NCBI GenBank assembly: GCA_965232595.1
Contig: OZ246983.1
Span: 1,364,001-1,428,000, forward strand
Direction: 5' to 3'
Length of the DNA stretch: 64,000 nt
From: SZUA-309 sp965232595
GTDB lineage: Bacteria > Pseudomonadota > Gammaproteobacteria > Pseudomonadales > Azotimanducaceae
In this document: one piece after another, positions 7,307-15,990 of the stretch
How positions within the stretch are numbered: the stretch's first letter is position 1
How the letters are laid out: each line of letters starts with the position of its first letter
Program-made: the position numbers and the translations under genes
Notes under the pieces: generated by a model
Database searches by the model: none
Told to the model about the DNA's origin: nothing
The model's input: only the letters and a program-made list of their open reading frames with translations

Positions 7307-9877
7307 CTAGAGCTCGCGTGCGACTTCACGGGAGTCGAAGACCTCGATCAGGTCGCCTTCCCGGACGTCGTTGTAGTTACGCACGCCGATACCGCATTCG
7401 GTGCCGTTGCGGACTTCGTTCACGTCGTCCTTGAAGCGTCTGAGCGACTCCAGCTCACCTTCGTAGATCACCACGTTGTCACGCAGTACCCGGATCGGCT
7501 TGTTCCGGAAAACGGTGCCTTCTGTGACCATGCAGCCAGCCACCTGGCCGAACCGCGGCGAGCGGAACACGTCGCGCACCTCGGCGATGCCGACGATTTC
7601 CTCGCGGATTTCCGGCGCCAGCATGCCGGACAGCACCTGCTTGACGTCATCGAGCAGCTCGTAGATCACGCTGTAGTAGCGCAGATCCAGACCTTCCCGC
7701 TCGATGAGTTTCTTAGCGGAGCTGTCTGCGCGGACGTTGAAGCCGAAGATGGCGGCACCGTAGGTGAGCGCCAGGTTCGCGTCCGTTGCGGTGATGCCGC
7801 CGATGCCGGACCCGAGAATGTTGACTGCCACCTCGTCGTTGCCCATCTCGCCCAGCGCCTGCTGGATCGCTTCCAGCGAGCCACGCACATCGGCCTTCAG
7901 CACCATCTTCAGGATGCGCTTCTCGCCCTCGCCGATGTTGGCGAACATGTTCTCCATCTTCGCCGCCTGCTGCATCGCCTGCCGCTGTTCCTGCGACTTG
8001 TCGCGCCGGAACTCGGCCAGTTCCCGAGCCGTTCGCTCGTCGTTGGCGACGGAGAAGTCGTCTCCTGCCGCCGGCGTGCCGCCGAGGCCCAGCAGCTCAA
8101 CCGGATCGGACGGTCCGGCAACTTTGATCTGCTCGCCGAGGTCGTTGAGCATGGCTCGGACCCGACCGTGGAACTCGCCGGCAATGACCACGTCACCCTG
8201 ACTGAGGGTGCCGTTCTGCACCAGCACGGTGGCCACCGGACCACGGCCTTTGTCGAGTCGGGACTCGATGACCGTACCGCGGGCAGGGCCGCTTTCGACC
8301 GCCTTCAGCTCCAGAATCTCCGACTGCAGCAGCACGGCTTCCAGCAGCGCTTCGATGCCTTCGCCGGTGTGCGCGGATACCTTGATGAACTGGGTATCCC
8401 CCCCCCAGTCTTCCGGCACAACTTCCTTCGCGGCCAACTCGTTGGTCACCCGGTCCGGGTCAGCGGCTTCCAGATCACACTTGTTGATGGCGACCACCAT
8501 GGGCACACCGGCAGCGCGGGCATGCTGAATGGCTTCTTCCGTCTGCGGCATGACGCCATCGTCGGCAGCAACCACCAGAATCACGATGTCCGTTGACTGC
8601 GCGCCGCGGGCCCGCATCGCGGTGAACGCCGCGTGGCCGGGGGTGTCGATGAAGGTGATGCGGCCGTGTGGCGTATCCACCTTGTAGGCGCCAATGTGCT
8701 GGGTGATGCCGCCGGCCTCACCGCTGGTCACCCGGGTTTCGCGAATGTAGTCGAGCAGAGAAGTTTTGCCGTGGTCGACGTGACCCATCACCGTGACTAC
8801 CGGCGAGCGGGACACCTCGTCCCCTTCCAGCACCAGCGACTCTTCCAGCGATTGCTCCAGCGCGTCCTCGTGGATGAGCTTGACCTTGTGTCCCATCTCT
8901 TCGATGACCAGCGTCGCCGTATCCTGGTCCACCGTCTGGTTGATGGTGGCCATCACGCCCATGCCCATGAGCGTCTTGATCACCTCGCCGGCTTTCACCG
9001 ACATGCGCTGGGCCAGATCGCCAACGCTGATCAGATCGGGCACTTCCACTTCCCGGGCAATGAACTCGGTCGGGCGGAACTCGCCACCCTGCTGGTCCAC
9101 CTGAATGGGCGTCTGGTGGTGGCGACGACGGGCTCTGCGCTCCGTTTTCAGGGACAGCTCGCGACGGCCACCGCTCTTCTTGCGATCGTGCTCACGGCCC
9201 TTGGCCCGCTTGCCGCCTTTCTCGCTGGCCTGCTGCTTCGCCTGCGCTTCGGCAGCGGCCTTGGCAGCAGCCTCCGGATCCACAGCCGCGGCTTCCGGTT
9301 GCGCCGTTTTGGCAGCGGCTTCTTCCTGAGCTTTGCGCTCCGCCTCGGCGCGCGCTTCCTCTTCCTGTCGAGCCTGCTCTTCCTTGCGCCGCGCTTCCTC
9401 TTCTTTGCGCTCCGCTTCCTCGCGCCGGGTTGCTTCCTCGGCGGACTGGCGCGCCTGCTCCTCTTCGCGGATCTTCTGGGCTTCCAGCTCCAGAGCGCTG
9501 GGCGCTTTGGCCGGCTGAGCCGCGGCCTCTTCCGCTGCTGGCGCCGCGGCCGCGGTTGCCGCTTCCGGCTCCACCTCGGCACGCTTCACGTAGGTGCGCT
9601 TGCGCCGCACCTCGACGTTTACCGTTTTGCCGGTTCGACCCTGACCCGTCTTCAGCGTGCCGGTGGTCCGGCGCTTCAGCGTGATTTTGCTCGGTTGCGA
9701 AGACGCCCGCTCACCGTGGCTGGCCTTGAGATGGGTGAGCAGCTTCTGCTTCTCCTCATCGGATACCAGCTCGTCATCACGAGAGTGCGAAAGACCCGCT
9801 TCCTGCATCTGCTTGAGCAGGCGGTCGACGGGTGTTCCCACCGTCTCTGCGAGTTGCTTTACCGTGACGTCGGACAT
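7307..9877 (-). CDS. infB: Translation initiation factor IF-2
   Basis: A GTPase that brings initiator tRNA to the 30S subunit. It has 856 residues. The N-terminus (1-50) is the IF2_N fold, followed by a long, highly charged Glu/Ala/Lys linker (about 95-235) and a second IF2_N-like segment. The G domain starts with the P-loop GHVDHGKTS at about residue 362; DTPGHAAF and NKCDLE are also present. The C-terminal domains bind fMet-tRNA. A GAGG sequence precedes the ATG. It sits 17 bases downstream of nusA in the same operon. The tRNA-fMet it uses is encoded just upstream of this operon. Confidence 0.98.
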   Translation of the reverse strand: MSDVTVKQLAETVGTPVDRLLKQMQEAGLSHSRDDELVSDEEKQKLLTHLKASHGERASSQPSKITLKRRTTGTLKTGQGRTGKTVNVEVRRKRTYVKRAEVEPEAATAAAAPAAEEAAAQPAKAPSALELEAQKIREEEQARQSAEEATRREEAERKEEEARRKEEQARQEEEARAEAERKAQEEAAAKTAQPEAAAVDPEAAAKAAAEAQAKQQASEKGGKRAKGREHDRKKSGGRRELSLKTERRARRRHHQTPIQVDQQGGEFRPTEFIAREVEVPDLISVGDLAQRMSVKAGEVIKTLMGMGVMATINQTVDQDTATLVIEEMGHKVKLIHEDALEQSLEESLVLEGDEVSRSPVVTVMGHVDHGKTSLLDYIRETRVTSGEAGGITQHIGAYKVDTPHGRITFIDTPGHAAFTAMRARGAQSTDIVILVVAADDGVMPQTEEAIQHARAAGVPMVVAINKCDLEAADPDRVTNELAAKEVVPEDWGGDTQFIKVSAHTGEGIEALLEAVLLQSEILELKAVESGPARGTVIESRLDKGRGPVATVLVQNGTLSQGDVVIAGEFHGRVRAMLNDLGEQIKVAGPSDPVELLGLGGTPAAGDDFSVANDERTARELAEFRRDKSQEQRQAMQQAAKMENMFANIGEGEKRILKMVLKADVRGSLEAIQQALGEMGNDEVAVNILGSGIGGITATDANLALTYGAAIFGFNVRADSSAKKLIEREGLDLRYYSVIYELLDDVKQVLSGMLAPEIREEIVGIAEVRDVFRSPRFGQVAGCMVTEGTVFRNKPIRVLRDNVVIYEGELESLRRFKDDVNEVRNGTECGIGVRNYNDVREGDLIEVFDSREVAREL

Positions 9878-9894
9878 TCCTTAACCTCTTCAGT

Positions 9895-11406
9895 CTACTC
9901 TTCGGCTTCCTCGAACCACGGTGCGCGCGCGGTCATGATGAGCGCCGCTGCTGCTTCGTCGTCCAGGTCTTCCACGATCTCCTGAAGGTCCGGCACCGCC
10001 AGCTCGGCCAGATCTTCCATGGTGATCACACCATTGCTGGCCAGCTGAAACGCGAGCCTGCGCTCCATGCCTTCCATGTTCAGGAGGTCTTCTGCCGGTT
10101 CCTGCTCGCCGAGCGCTTCTTCGCTGGCGATTGCCTTCGTCAGCAGCGCGTCCCGTGCCCGGTTGCGCAGCTCTTCGACGATCTCCTCATCGAAGCCCTC
10201 GATGGCCGTCATCTCTTCGATCGGCACGTAGGCCACTTCTTCCAGCGTGGTGAAGCCTTCTTCCACCAGCACGATGGCCACGTCCTCATCGACCGCCAGC
10301 GAGTCCATGAACTCCTGGATGTACTTGCCGGCCTCTTCCTCCTGTTTGGAGATGGCCTCTTCCTCGGTCATGATGTTGAGCTTCCAGCCCGTCAGGTCGC
10401 TGGCCAGCCGGACGTTCTGACCACCCCGGCCAATCGCCTGGGCCAGGTTGTCCTCGTTCACCGCGATGTCCATCGCCTGAACCTCTTCGTCCAGGACGAT
10501 CGACTCCACCTCTGCCGGCGCCATGGCGTTCACCGCCAGCTGAGCCGGATTCTCGTCCCAGGGCACGATGTCGATCCGCTCGCCCGCCAGCTCGCCGGAT
10601 ACGGCCTGCACCCTGGAGCCGCGCATGCCGACGCAGGCGCCAACCGGATCTATCCGGCCGTCGTTGGTCTTCACCGCGATCTTCGCCCGGGAGCCCGGAT
10701 CGCGAGCAGCGCCGCGGATCTCGATCACGTCCTCAGAGATCTCCGGCACTTCGATCTTGAACAGCTCGATCAGCATCTTCGGCGAGGTCCGGGTGAGAAT
10801 CAGCTGCGGACCGCGATTGTCCGGCTTGATCTCGAGCAGCAGCGCCCGCAGGCGATCGCCAACCCGGAAGGTCTCCCGCGGGATCAGGTGCTCGCGGGTC
10901 AGCAGGCCTTCGGCGTTGCTGCCCAGATCTACGATCACGCTGTCCCGACCAAGCTTCTTCACCGTGCCGCCGATCAGCTCGCCGACCCGGGGCAGGTACG
11001 CTTCGACGATCTGCGCCCGTTCTGCTTCCCGCACCTTCTGGACGATGACCTGCTTCGCCGTCTGTGCGGCGATGCGGCCGAACTCCACAGACTCCACCGG
11101 CTTCTCGATGGTGTCGCCGAGCTCGAGGCTGGAATCTTTTTCCTTCGCCTCTTCCACGGTCAGCTGCGCTTCCGGGTTCCACTCCGGCTCTTCCGGATCG
11201 TCGCTCGGCTCCGCAACGGTCCAGACCCGGAACGTCTCGTAATCACCAGACTCCCGGTCGATGGCGACGCGGAACTCCGCGTCCTCGCTGTAGCGCTTCT
11301 TGGTCGCGGTCGCCAGCGCCACCTCGATCGCATCGAAGATGACTTCTTTGGACACGCCCTTCTCGTGGGAAACACCTTCCACCACGAGAAGAATTTCTTT
11401 GCTCAT
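9895..11406 (-). CDS. nusA: Transcription termination/antitermination protein NusA
   Basis: Binds RNA polymerase and nascent RNA and modulates pausing, termination and antitermination. It consists of an N-terminal domain, an S1 domain (about 130-200), two KH domains (about 200-345) and two acidic C-terminal repeats (about 350-500), as in gamma- and betaproteobacteria. The ATG at 11406 gives MSKEILLVVEGVS, which lines up with the E. coli start MNKEIL; an ATG 9 bases earlier (11415) also lies in frame. It follows rimP by only a few bases. Confidence 0.97.
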   Translation of the reverse strand: MSKEILLVVEGVSHEKGVSKEVIFDAIEVALATATKKRYSEDAEFRVAIDRESGDYETFRVWTVAEPSDDPEEPEWNPEAQLTVEEAKEKDSSLELGDTIEKPVESVEFGRIAAQTAKQVIVQKVREAERAQIVEAYLPRVGELIGGTVKKLGRDSVIVDLGSNAEGLLTREHLIPRETFRVGDRLRALLLEIKPDNRGPQLILTRTSPKMLIELFKIEVPEISEDVIEIRGAARDPGSRAKIAVKTNDGRIDPVGACVGMRGSRVQAVSGELAGERIDIVPWDENPAQLAVNAMAPAEVESIVLDEEVQAMDIAVNEDNLAQAIGRGGQNVRLASDLTGWKLNIMTEEEAISKQEEEAGKYIQEFMDSLAVDEDVAIVLVEEGFTTLEEVAYVPIEEMTAIEGFDEEIVEELRNRARDALLTKAIASEEALGEQEPAEDLLNMEGMERRLAFQLASNGVITMEDLAELAVPDLQEIVEDLDDEAAAALIMTARAPWFEEAEE

Positions 11407-11421
11407 GTTGCTCATCGAGTC

Positions 11422-11880
11422 TCAATCAAACCGCGGTACGACGCGCGCCCGCTGGACGTTCTCCAATGGCAGTAAGTACTCATCCTCACCGGACCGAACG
11501 ACGACCTCGCCGTCTTCCAGCCCCATGAGAACACCTTTGATGCGCTTCGAACCTTCCACCGGGTAGTTCAAACGCACCTCGATCTCTTCCCCGGTACAGC
11601 TCTCGAACTGCGCCGACGTAAACAGGATGCGATCCATGCCGGGTGAGGAAACCTCCAGGGTGTAGGCGCTCGACAGCACCTCTTCCACATCCAGCACATC
11701 GCTGACACGCCGACTCACGCGTTCGCAGTGATCAACGCTGATGCCTTCCTCGTTGTCGATGTAGATCGCGAGCTTCGAGTGCTTGCCCTGGGCCCGATAC
11801 TCCACGCCCCAGACTTCGCAGCCTTCCATCGCGACAACGGGCGCAATCAGCGCGGCGATGTCGTTTTCTTTCCTGTTCAC
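11422..11880 (-). CDS. rimP: Ribosome maturation factor RimP
   Basis: Needed for 30S maturation. It has 152 residues, with the alpha/beta domain followed by an SH3-like C-terminal domain. Diagnostic stretches are GCEVWGVEYRAQGKHSKLAIYID, seen here in part as LAIYIDNEEG and SVDHCERVSRRVS, and LEVSSPGMDRIL. The start is GTG with AAGGA a few bases upstream. It is the first protein gene of the rimP-nusA-infB-rbfA-truB-rpsO-pnp run. An intrinsic-terminator-like hairpin lies about 65 bases upstream of its start, suggesting an attenuated leader. Confidence 0.95.
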   Translation of the reverse strand: MNRKENDIAALIAPVVAMEGCEVWGVEYRAQGKHSKLAIYIDNEEGISVDHCERVSRRVSDVLDVEEVLSSAYTLEVSSPGMDRILFTSAQFESCTGEEIEVRLNYPVEGSKRIKGVLMGLEDGEVVVRSGEDEYLLPLENVQRARVVPRFD

Positions 11881-11941
11881 TCCTTTCCTTCCGGATCACG
11901 CTCCGGACTGTTCTGGCTCTTCTCCAGACTTTTCTTTGCCC

Positions 11942-11967
11942 AATAAAAAATGGGCATACGCCCATTT
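11942..11967 (-). terminator. Terminator/attenuator hairpin in the rimP leader
   Basis: Read on the minus strand, AAATGGGC and GCCCATTT pair perfectly around a GTAT loop and run straight into TTTATT. The hairpin is 62-87 bases upstream of the rimP start and downstream of the tRNA-fMet terminator. It would prematurely stop transcripts entering the operon, so it may act as an attenuator. The regulatory role is inferred. Confidence 0.65.
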
Positions 11968-12103
11968 CCCGAATCTCCTTATCGCGCGAACTCGCGCGGG
12001 AGCTTGTTCACCGGCCCGCATCTGCTCTGGCAACACCAGAAAAGCACCGGCCATGGGCGACTTTAGCCTTACGCGGCGAGCCACCTGAAGGATGCCAACC
12101 ACC

Positions 12104-12137
12104 GGCTCAGCAATCGGGCTGTCCCGATCCCTGAGCC
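12104..12137. repeat. Long interrupted inverted repeat between tRNA-fMet terminator and rimP
   Basis: GGCTCAG and CTGAGCC (7 bp) enclose a second pairing, ATCGGG with CCCGAT (6 bp), separated by two-base internal loops and a four-base top loop. No T-run follows on either strand, so it is not a standard terminator. It may be a leader RNA structure or processing site. Confidence 0.5.
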
Positions 12138-12146
12138 AGCGGCTAC

Positions 12147-12173
12147 AAAAAGGCCCCTGACTAGGGGCCTTTT
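12147..12173. terminator. Intrinsic terminator after tRNA-fMet
   Basis: A perfect 8-bp stem (AGGCCCCT with AGGGGCCT) with a 4-base loop is flanked by AAAA and TTT, so it can act on both strands. It lies 6 bases beyond the 3' CCA of the minus-strand tRNA-fMet gene and most simply ends the secG-tRNA transcript. Confidence 0.85.
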
Positions 12174-12178
12174 ATCCT

Positions 12179-12255
<77 letters not shown>

Positions 12256-12334
12256 TCAGCAAGGGCGGGATTATATGTGCGTCCCCGGGCCCCCGCAACC
12301 GCATTTCGAAGAGAAATCCATCAAATCCGGAAAG

Positions 12335-12360
12335 AAAAAAGCCCCGAGTTTCGGGGCTTT
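12335..12360 (-). terminator. Intrinsic terminator after tRNA-Leu
   Basis: A perfect 8-bp stem AGCCCCGA/TCGGGGCT with a 3-base loop is followed on the minus strand by a run of six T. It starts 5 bases past the 3' end of tRNA-Leu. Transcription of tRNA-fMet then needs read-through or its own promoter in 12256-12334. Confidence 0.85.
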
Positions 12361-12364
12361 ATGT

Positions 12365-12451
12365 TGGTGCCGAAGAGAGGACTCGAACCTCCACGGGCGT
12401 CAGCCCACTACCCCCTCAAGGTAGCGTGTCTACCAATTTCACCACTTCGGC
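12365..12451 (-). tRNA. leuU: tRNA-Leu (anticodon GAG)
   Basis: 87 bases with encoded CCA (12365-12367), including the long class II variable arm expected for leucine. The anticodon stem CTACC-TTGAGGG-GGTAG gives GAG, reading CUC/CUU codons. The acceptor pairs GCCGAAG with CTTCGGC perfectly, and the T loop is TTCGAGT. It lies 13 bases downstream of the secG stop, matching the E. coli secG-leuU arrangement, so it is likely co-transcribed with secG. Confidence 0.96.
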
Positions 12452-12464
12452 ATGTTCTCGAGGC

Positions 12465-12857
12465 TCAAACATCAGGGATGTCGGAATCTACACTCTCAGC
12501 TTCTTCAGTCAACTGCTCCTCAGGCAGGTCGACGACCGGGACTTCGTCTTCCGCCGGCGCCATATCGACCGCCGGTGCCTGTACCTGCGGGATGCCCAGC
12601 GTGCCCATGTTTGCGGCCCGCTCCTTGGCGGTCCAGGCCAGGCCGAAGGAGATGGCAAAAAAGCCGATGGCCAGCCAGACGGTCAGTTTGGTCAGGAAAG
12701 ATGCAGAGCCACTGCTTCCGAACATCGTATTGGAGGCGCCGCTGCCAAAGGCAGCACCCACGTCCGCACCACGGCCCTGCTGCAGAAGCACCAGCGCTGC
12801 CAGAGCGATGGCGTCAACCACCAGCAGCATCAGCAGAACCAACTCTAACGTAGACAC
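12465..12857 (-). CDS. secG: Preprotein translocase subunit SecG
   Basis: A small inner-membrane subunit of SecYEG that aids SecA-driven export. It has two hydrophobic segments (about 3-22 and 53-75), separated by the conserved LLQQGRGADVGAAFG loop and SNTMFGSSGS. It has 130 residues, slightly long, with an acidic Pro/Ala/Glu-rich tail after residue 95. The start is GTG with a GGGGG ribosome site. It follows tpiA and precedes tRNA-Leu, the canonical gammaproteobacterial order. Confidence 0.96.
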   Translation of the reverse strand: MSTLELVLLMLLVVDAIALAALVLLQQGRGADVGAAFGSGASNTMFGSSGSASFLTKLTVWLAIGFFAISFGLAWTAKERAANMGTLGIPQVQAPAVDMAPAEDEVPVVDLPEEQLTEEAESVDSDIPDV

Positions 12858-12894
12858 CGTCTACCCCCTGTACTCGTTACCTGATCCCTCGAGG

Positions 12895-13656
12895 CTAAGC
12901 CTCGAGCGCGCGGATGATCTCCGCAAATTCTTCGGCCTGAAGCGATGCACCGCCCACCAGGCCACCATCAATATCCTGCTCGGCAAACAACGTTCGGGCG
13001 TTTCCGCCTTTGACGCTGCCGCCGTAAAGCACCGGCAGTTCTTCCGCCAGCGCCGCCGAGCGCTCTGCCAGCACGGCCCGGATCACGCCGTGCATCTCCT
13101 GAGCGAGCTCCGGGGTTGCCGTTCGGCCGGTGCCAATGGCCCAGACCGGCTCGTAAGCCACCGCGGCCAACCCGCCTGCATGCTCGTCCAGCACCGCTTC
13201 GAGCTGCCGGACCACCACATCACGGGCTTCGCCCGCTTCCCGCTCTGCCTCGGTCTCACCGACGCAGAGCATCGGTGCCAGGCCGGCACGGATCGCTCCG
13301 GCTACCTTCTCAGCGATCTGAGCATCTGACTCTGCCGCGTACTGGCGCCGTTCGGAGTGACCAACCAGCACCCATTGCGCGCCCAGATCGGCGAGCATCT
13401 CACCGGAAATCTCCCCGGTGAAGGCGCCTTCGGGCTCAGCGTGCAGCGTCTGGCCACCGACGGCGACCGAGCCGCTCAAGCCGGCCGCCTGCAAGGCGTC
13501 AGCGAGCACCGGCAGGTGCCCGAAGGTCGGAAAAAGCAGGATCTTCCCGGCTGGCTCGTAGCCATCCAGCGCTGCAGCGAGCGTTTGCACGTAGTCCGAA
13601 ACGAACCGACGCGAGCCGTGCATCTTCCAGTTGCCTGCGGCAATTCCGCGCTTCAT
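12895..13656 (-). CDS. tpiA: Triosephosphate isomerase
   Basis: Interconverts dihydroxyacetone phosphate and glyceraldehyde 3-phosphate. It has 253 residues. The catalytic lysine is in NWKMHG near the N-terminus, the histidine in LVGHSERR, and the glutamate in the signature AYEPVWAIGTG. The phosphate-binding YGGSVKGGN loop is also present. The ATG has GGGAG upstream. It lies between glmM and secG on the same strand, with short gaps. Confidence 0.98.
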   Translation of the reverse strand: MKRGIAAGNWKMHGSRRFVSDYVQTLAAALDGYEPAGKILLFPTFGHLPVLADALQAAGLSGSVAVGGQTLHAEPEGAFTGEISGEMLADLGAQWVLVGHSERRQYAAESDAQIAEKVAGAIRAGLAPMLCVGETEAEREAGEARDVVVRQLEAVLDEHAGGLAAVAYEPVWAIGTGRTATPELAQEMHGVIRAVLAERSAALAEELPVLYGGSVKGGNARTLFAEQDIDGGLVGGASLQAEEFAEIIRALEA

Positions 13657-13719
13657 GGCGCTCCCGCCTTCGAAGGGCGCGCAATCTTAACGGCAGATTG
13701 GTCGGGCAACAAGGGTGGC

Positions 13720-15066
13720 TTACCCGCCTCCGCCGACCACCGCGACCAGCTCATCGGCCACCGCGTTGACCTCTTTCGGGTCCTCGCCCTCCACCATCAC
13801 CCGGACCACGGGTTCGGTCCCCGAGGGCCGGATCAGCACCCGACCTCTATCGGCCAGGGCTTCGGTCTTTGCGGCTACGGCTGCGACCACATCCTGGCTG
13901 GTCGCCCTTTCTCTCGGCCCTTCCACCGCAACGTTTTTCAGCACCTGGGGCATTTTCCGCATGCCGGAGGCCAGCGCCTGCAGAGTCTTGCCGCTCTCCT
14001 GCAGAGCGCCGAGCACCTGCAGCGCCGCAATGATGGCGTCGCCGGTGGTGGTGAGGTCGAGGCAGATGATGTGCCCGGAGGACTCGCCGCCCAGCGACCA
14101 GTTCCGCTCCCGCAGGCTTTCGAGCACGTAGCGGTCGCCCACATCCGCCCGGTGGAAGCCGATGCCCGCCTCCTTAAACGCCCGCTCCATGCCGAAGTTG
14201 GACATCAGCGTGCCCACCACCCCACCGCCCAGCTTGCCGGCGGCCTGCCGGTGCATGGCGATGACGTAGACCAGCTGATCGCCATCGATCACGGCGCCGG
14301 TGTGGTCAACCATGACCACCCGGTCACCGTCGCCATCCAGCGCCACGCCCAGGTCCGCGCCCTCCGCGACGACCCGGGCGGCAAGTGCCTCCGGCGCCGT
14401 GGAGCCGCAGCCATCGTTGATATTGAATCCGTCCGGCGCAGCACTCATCACGGACACCCGGGCGCCCAGCTCGGAGAACACCCCGGGAGCCGTGTGATAG
14501 GTGGCGCCGTTCGCGCAATCGAGCACGATGTGCAGCCCGTTCAGGCGGAAGCCACGTCGAACCGATGCCTTGCAGAACTCGATGTAGCGGCCGGCAGCGT
14601 CCTCGATGCGCATTGCTTTGCCGAGCTCGTTCGATTCCACGCAGCGCATGTCTGCTTCGAGCTGGCGCTCGATGGCGAGCTCAATCTCATCCGGCAGCTT
14701 GTTACCCGCCGAGTCGAAGAACTTGATGCCGTTGTCGTAGTAAGGGTTGTGCGAGGCGCTGATCACCACGCCGGCATCCGCACCCAGCGTCCGGGTCAGG
14801 TAGGCAACGCCAGGGGTCGGCATGGGCCCCATCAGGCTGACGGTGGCGCCCGCCGAGACCAGGCCAGACTCGAGCACCGATTCCAGCATGTAGCCGGAGA
14901 TCCTCGTGTCTTTGCCGATCAGCACGTGCGGAACGTGATCGTCCTTCTCCTTGTCGGCGAACACCTTGCCCACGGCCCACCCCAGCCGGAGGCAGAACTC
15001 CGGCGTGATCGGGGGTTTCCCTACCCGGCCACGAATGCCGTCAGTGCCGAAGTATTTTTTGCTCAT
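13720..15066 (-). CDS. glmM: Phosphoglucosamine mutase
   Basis: Converts glucosamine 6-phosphate to glucosamine 1-phosphate for peptidoglycan and LPS precursors. It has 448 residues. The start is the ATG at 15066, giving MSKKYFGTDGIRGRVG; the frame is open further upstream, but that part lies within folP. The phospho-acceptor serine is in SASHNPYYDNG (about residue 103), the Mg-binding loop is DGDGDR, and the sugar-specificity loop is GGESSGH. It follows folP by 19 bases, as in E. coli. Confidence 0.98.
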   Translation of the reverse strand: MSKKYFGTDGIRGRVGKPPITPEFCLRLGWAVGKVFADKEKDDHVPHVLIGKDTRISGYMLESVLESGLVSAGATVSLMGPMPTPGVAYLTRTLGADAGVVISASHNPYYDNGIKFFDSAGNKLPDEIELAIERQLEADMRCVESNELGKAMRIEDAAGRYIEFCKASVRRGFRLNGLHIVLDCANGATYHTAPGVFSELGARVSVMSAAPDGFNINDGCGSTAPEALAARVVAEGADLGVALDGDGDRVVMVDHTGAVIDGDQLVYVIAMHRQAAGKLGGGVVGTLMSNFGMERAFKEAGIGFHRADVGDRYVLESLRERNWSLGGESSGHIICLDLTTTGDAIIAALQVLGALQESGKTLQALASGMRKMPQVLKNVAVEGPRERATSQDVVAAVAAKTEALADRGRVLIRPSGTEPVVRVMVEGEDPKEVNAVADELVAVVGGGG

Positions 15067-15085
15067 GGCTGTTCTCCGTTCGCCG

Positions 15086-15946
15086 CTAGCGGCCAGCGCT
15101 GTCCGGTCTCTGCACCGCGTCCAGGATTCTGAGCGCCTGCGCTGTCTCCGCGACGTCATGAACGCGGACGATGTCGGCACCGCGCTCGGCCGCCAGCACC
15201 GCCGCGCTGATGCTGCCGGGCATTCTCTCATCCACGCCCGCGCCCGTCAGGGTGCCGATCATGCGCTTCCGGGACAGGCCCACCAGTATGGGCAGACCGT
15301 CTACCCGCAGCTCGGCCAGCGACCGGAGCAGAGCCAGGTTGTGGTCGAGGGTTTTACCGAAGCCGAAACCCGGATCCAGGCAGATCCGCTCATCGGCAAT
15401 GCCGGCGGATCTGGCAGCCCCGACTCTCGCCTGCAGAAACCCCCGTACTTCTGCCACCACGTCGGTGTAGCTCGGGTTGTCCTGCATGTCACCGGGCTGA
15501 CCCTGCATGTGCATGATGCAGACAGCGGCGTTCGAATCGGCGACGGTGTCGAGCATGGCCGCATCGGTCAGCCCGCTGACGTCGTTGATGAGATGGCAGC
15601 CCGCGTCCAGCGCCGCCCGCGCCACCGCAGGCTTACGCGTATCCACGGAAACAATGGTATCCAGCTCGCGAAGCGAATTCAGGACCGGGATCACGCGCTC
15701 GAGCTCGTCCGCTTCGCTGACCGCGGCGGCACCCGGCCGCGTCGATTCGCCGCCGATATCCAGCAGGTCGGCGCCGGCTTCCAGCATGATTTCAGCTGCG
15801 GCGCGGACCCGGCCCACATCGAGCCGGGCGCCGCTGAGAAAGCGGCCGCCATCGGAAAAGGAGTCCGGAGTGAGGTTGAGCACACCCATGATGCGGGTGC
15901 GCTCGAGGGACAGCGTGCGATCGCCTGTCTGGAGAGTGGTTCCCAT
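15086..15946 (-). CDS. folP: Dihydropteroate synthase
   Basis: Joins para-aminobenzoate to the pterin pyrophosphate in folate synthesis; the sulfonamide target. It has 286 residues. Both Pfam-type signatures are visible: MGVLNLTPDSFSDGG near the N-terminus and DIGGESTRPGA about 35 residues later, with GFGFGKTLDHN and LVGLSRKRMIG further on. Upstream of glmM and downstream of ftsH on the same strand. Confidence 0.97.
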   Translation of the reverse strand: MGTTLQTGDRTLSLERTRIMGVLNLTPDSFSDGGRFLSGARLDVGRVRAAAEIMLEAGADLLDIGGESTRPGAAAVSEADELERVIPVLNSLRELDTIVSVDTRKPAVARAALDAGCHLINDVSGLTDAAMLDTVADSNAAVCIMHMQGQPGDMQDNPSYTDVVAEVRGFLQARVGAARSAGIADERICLDPGFGFGKTLDHNLALLRSLAELRVDGLPILVGLSRKRMIGTLTGAGVDERMPGSISAAVLAAERGADIVRVHDVAETAQALRILDAVQRPDSAGR

Positions 15947-15990
15947 GGCCCCGGCCGCGCTGTCAGCGCGACGGTCGGCGCCCCGCCGGA

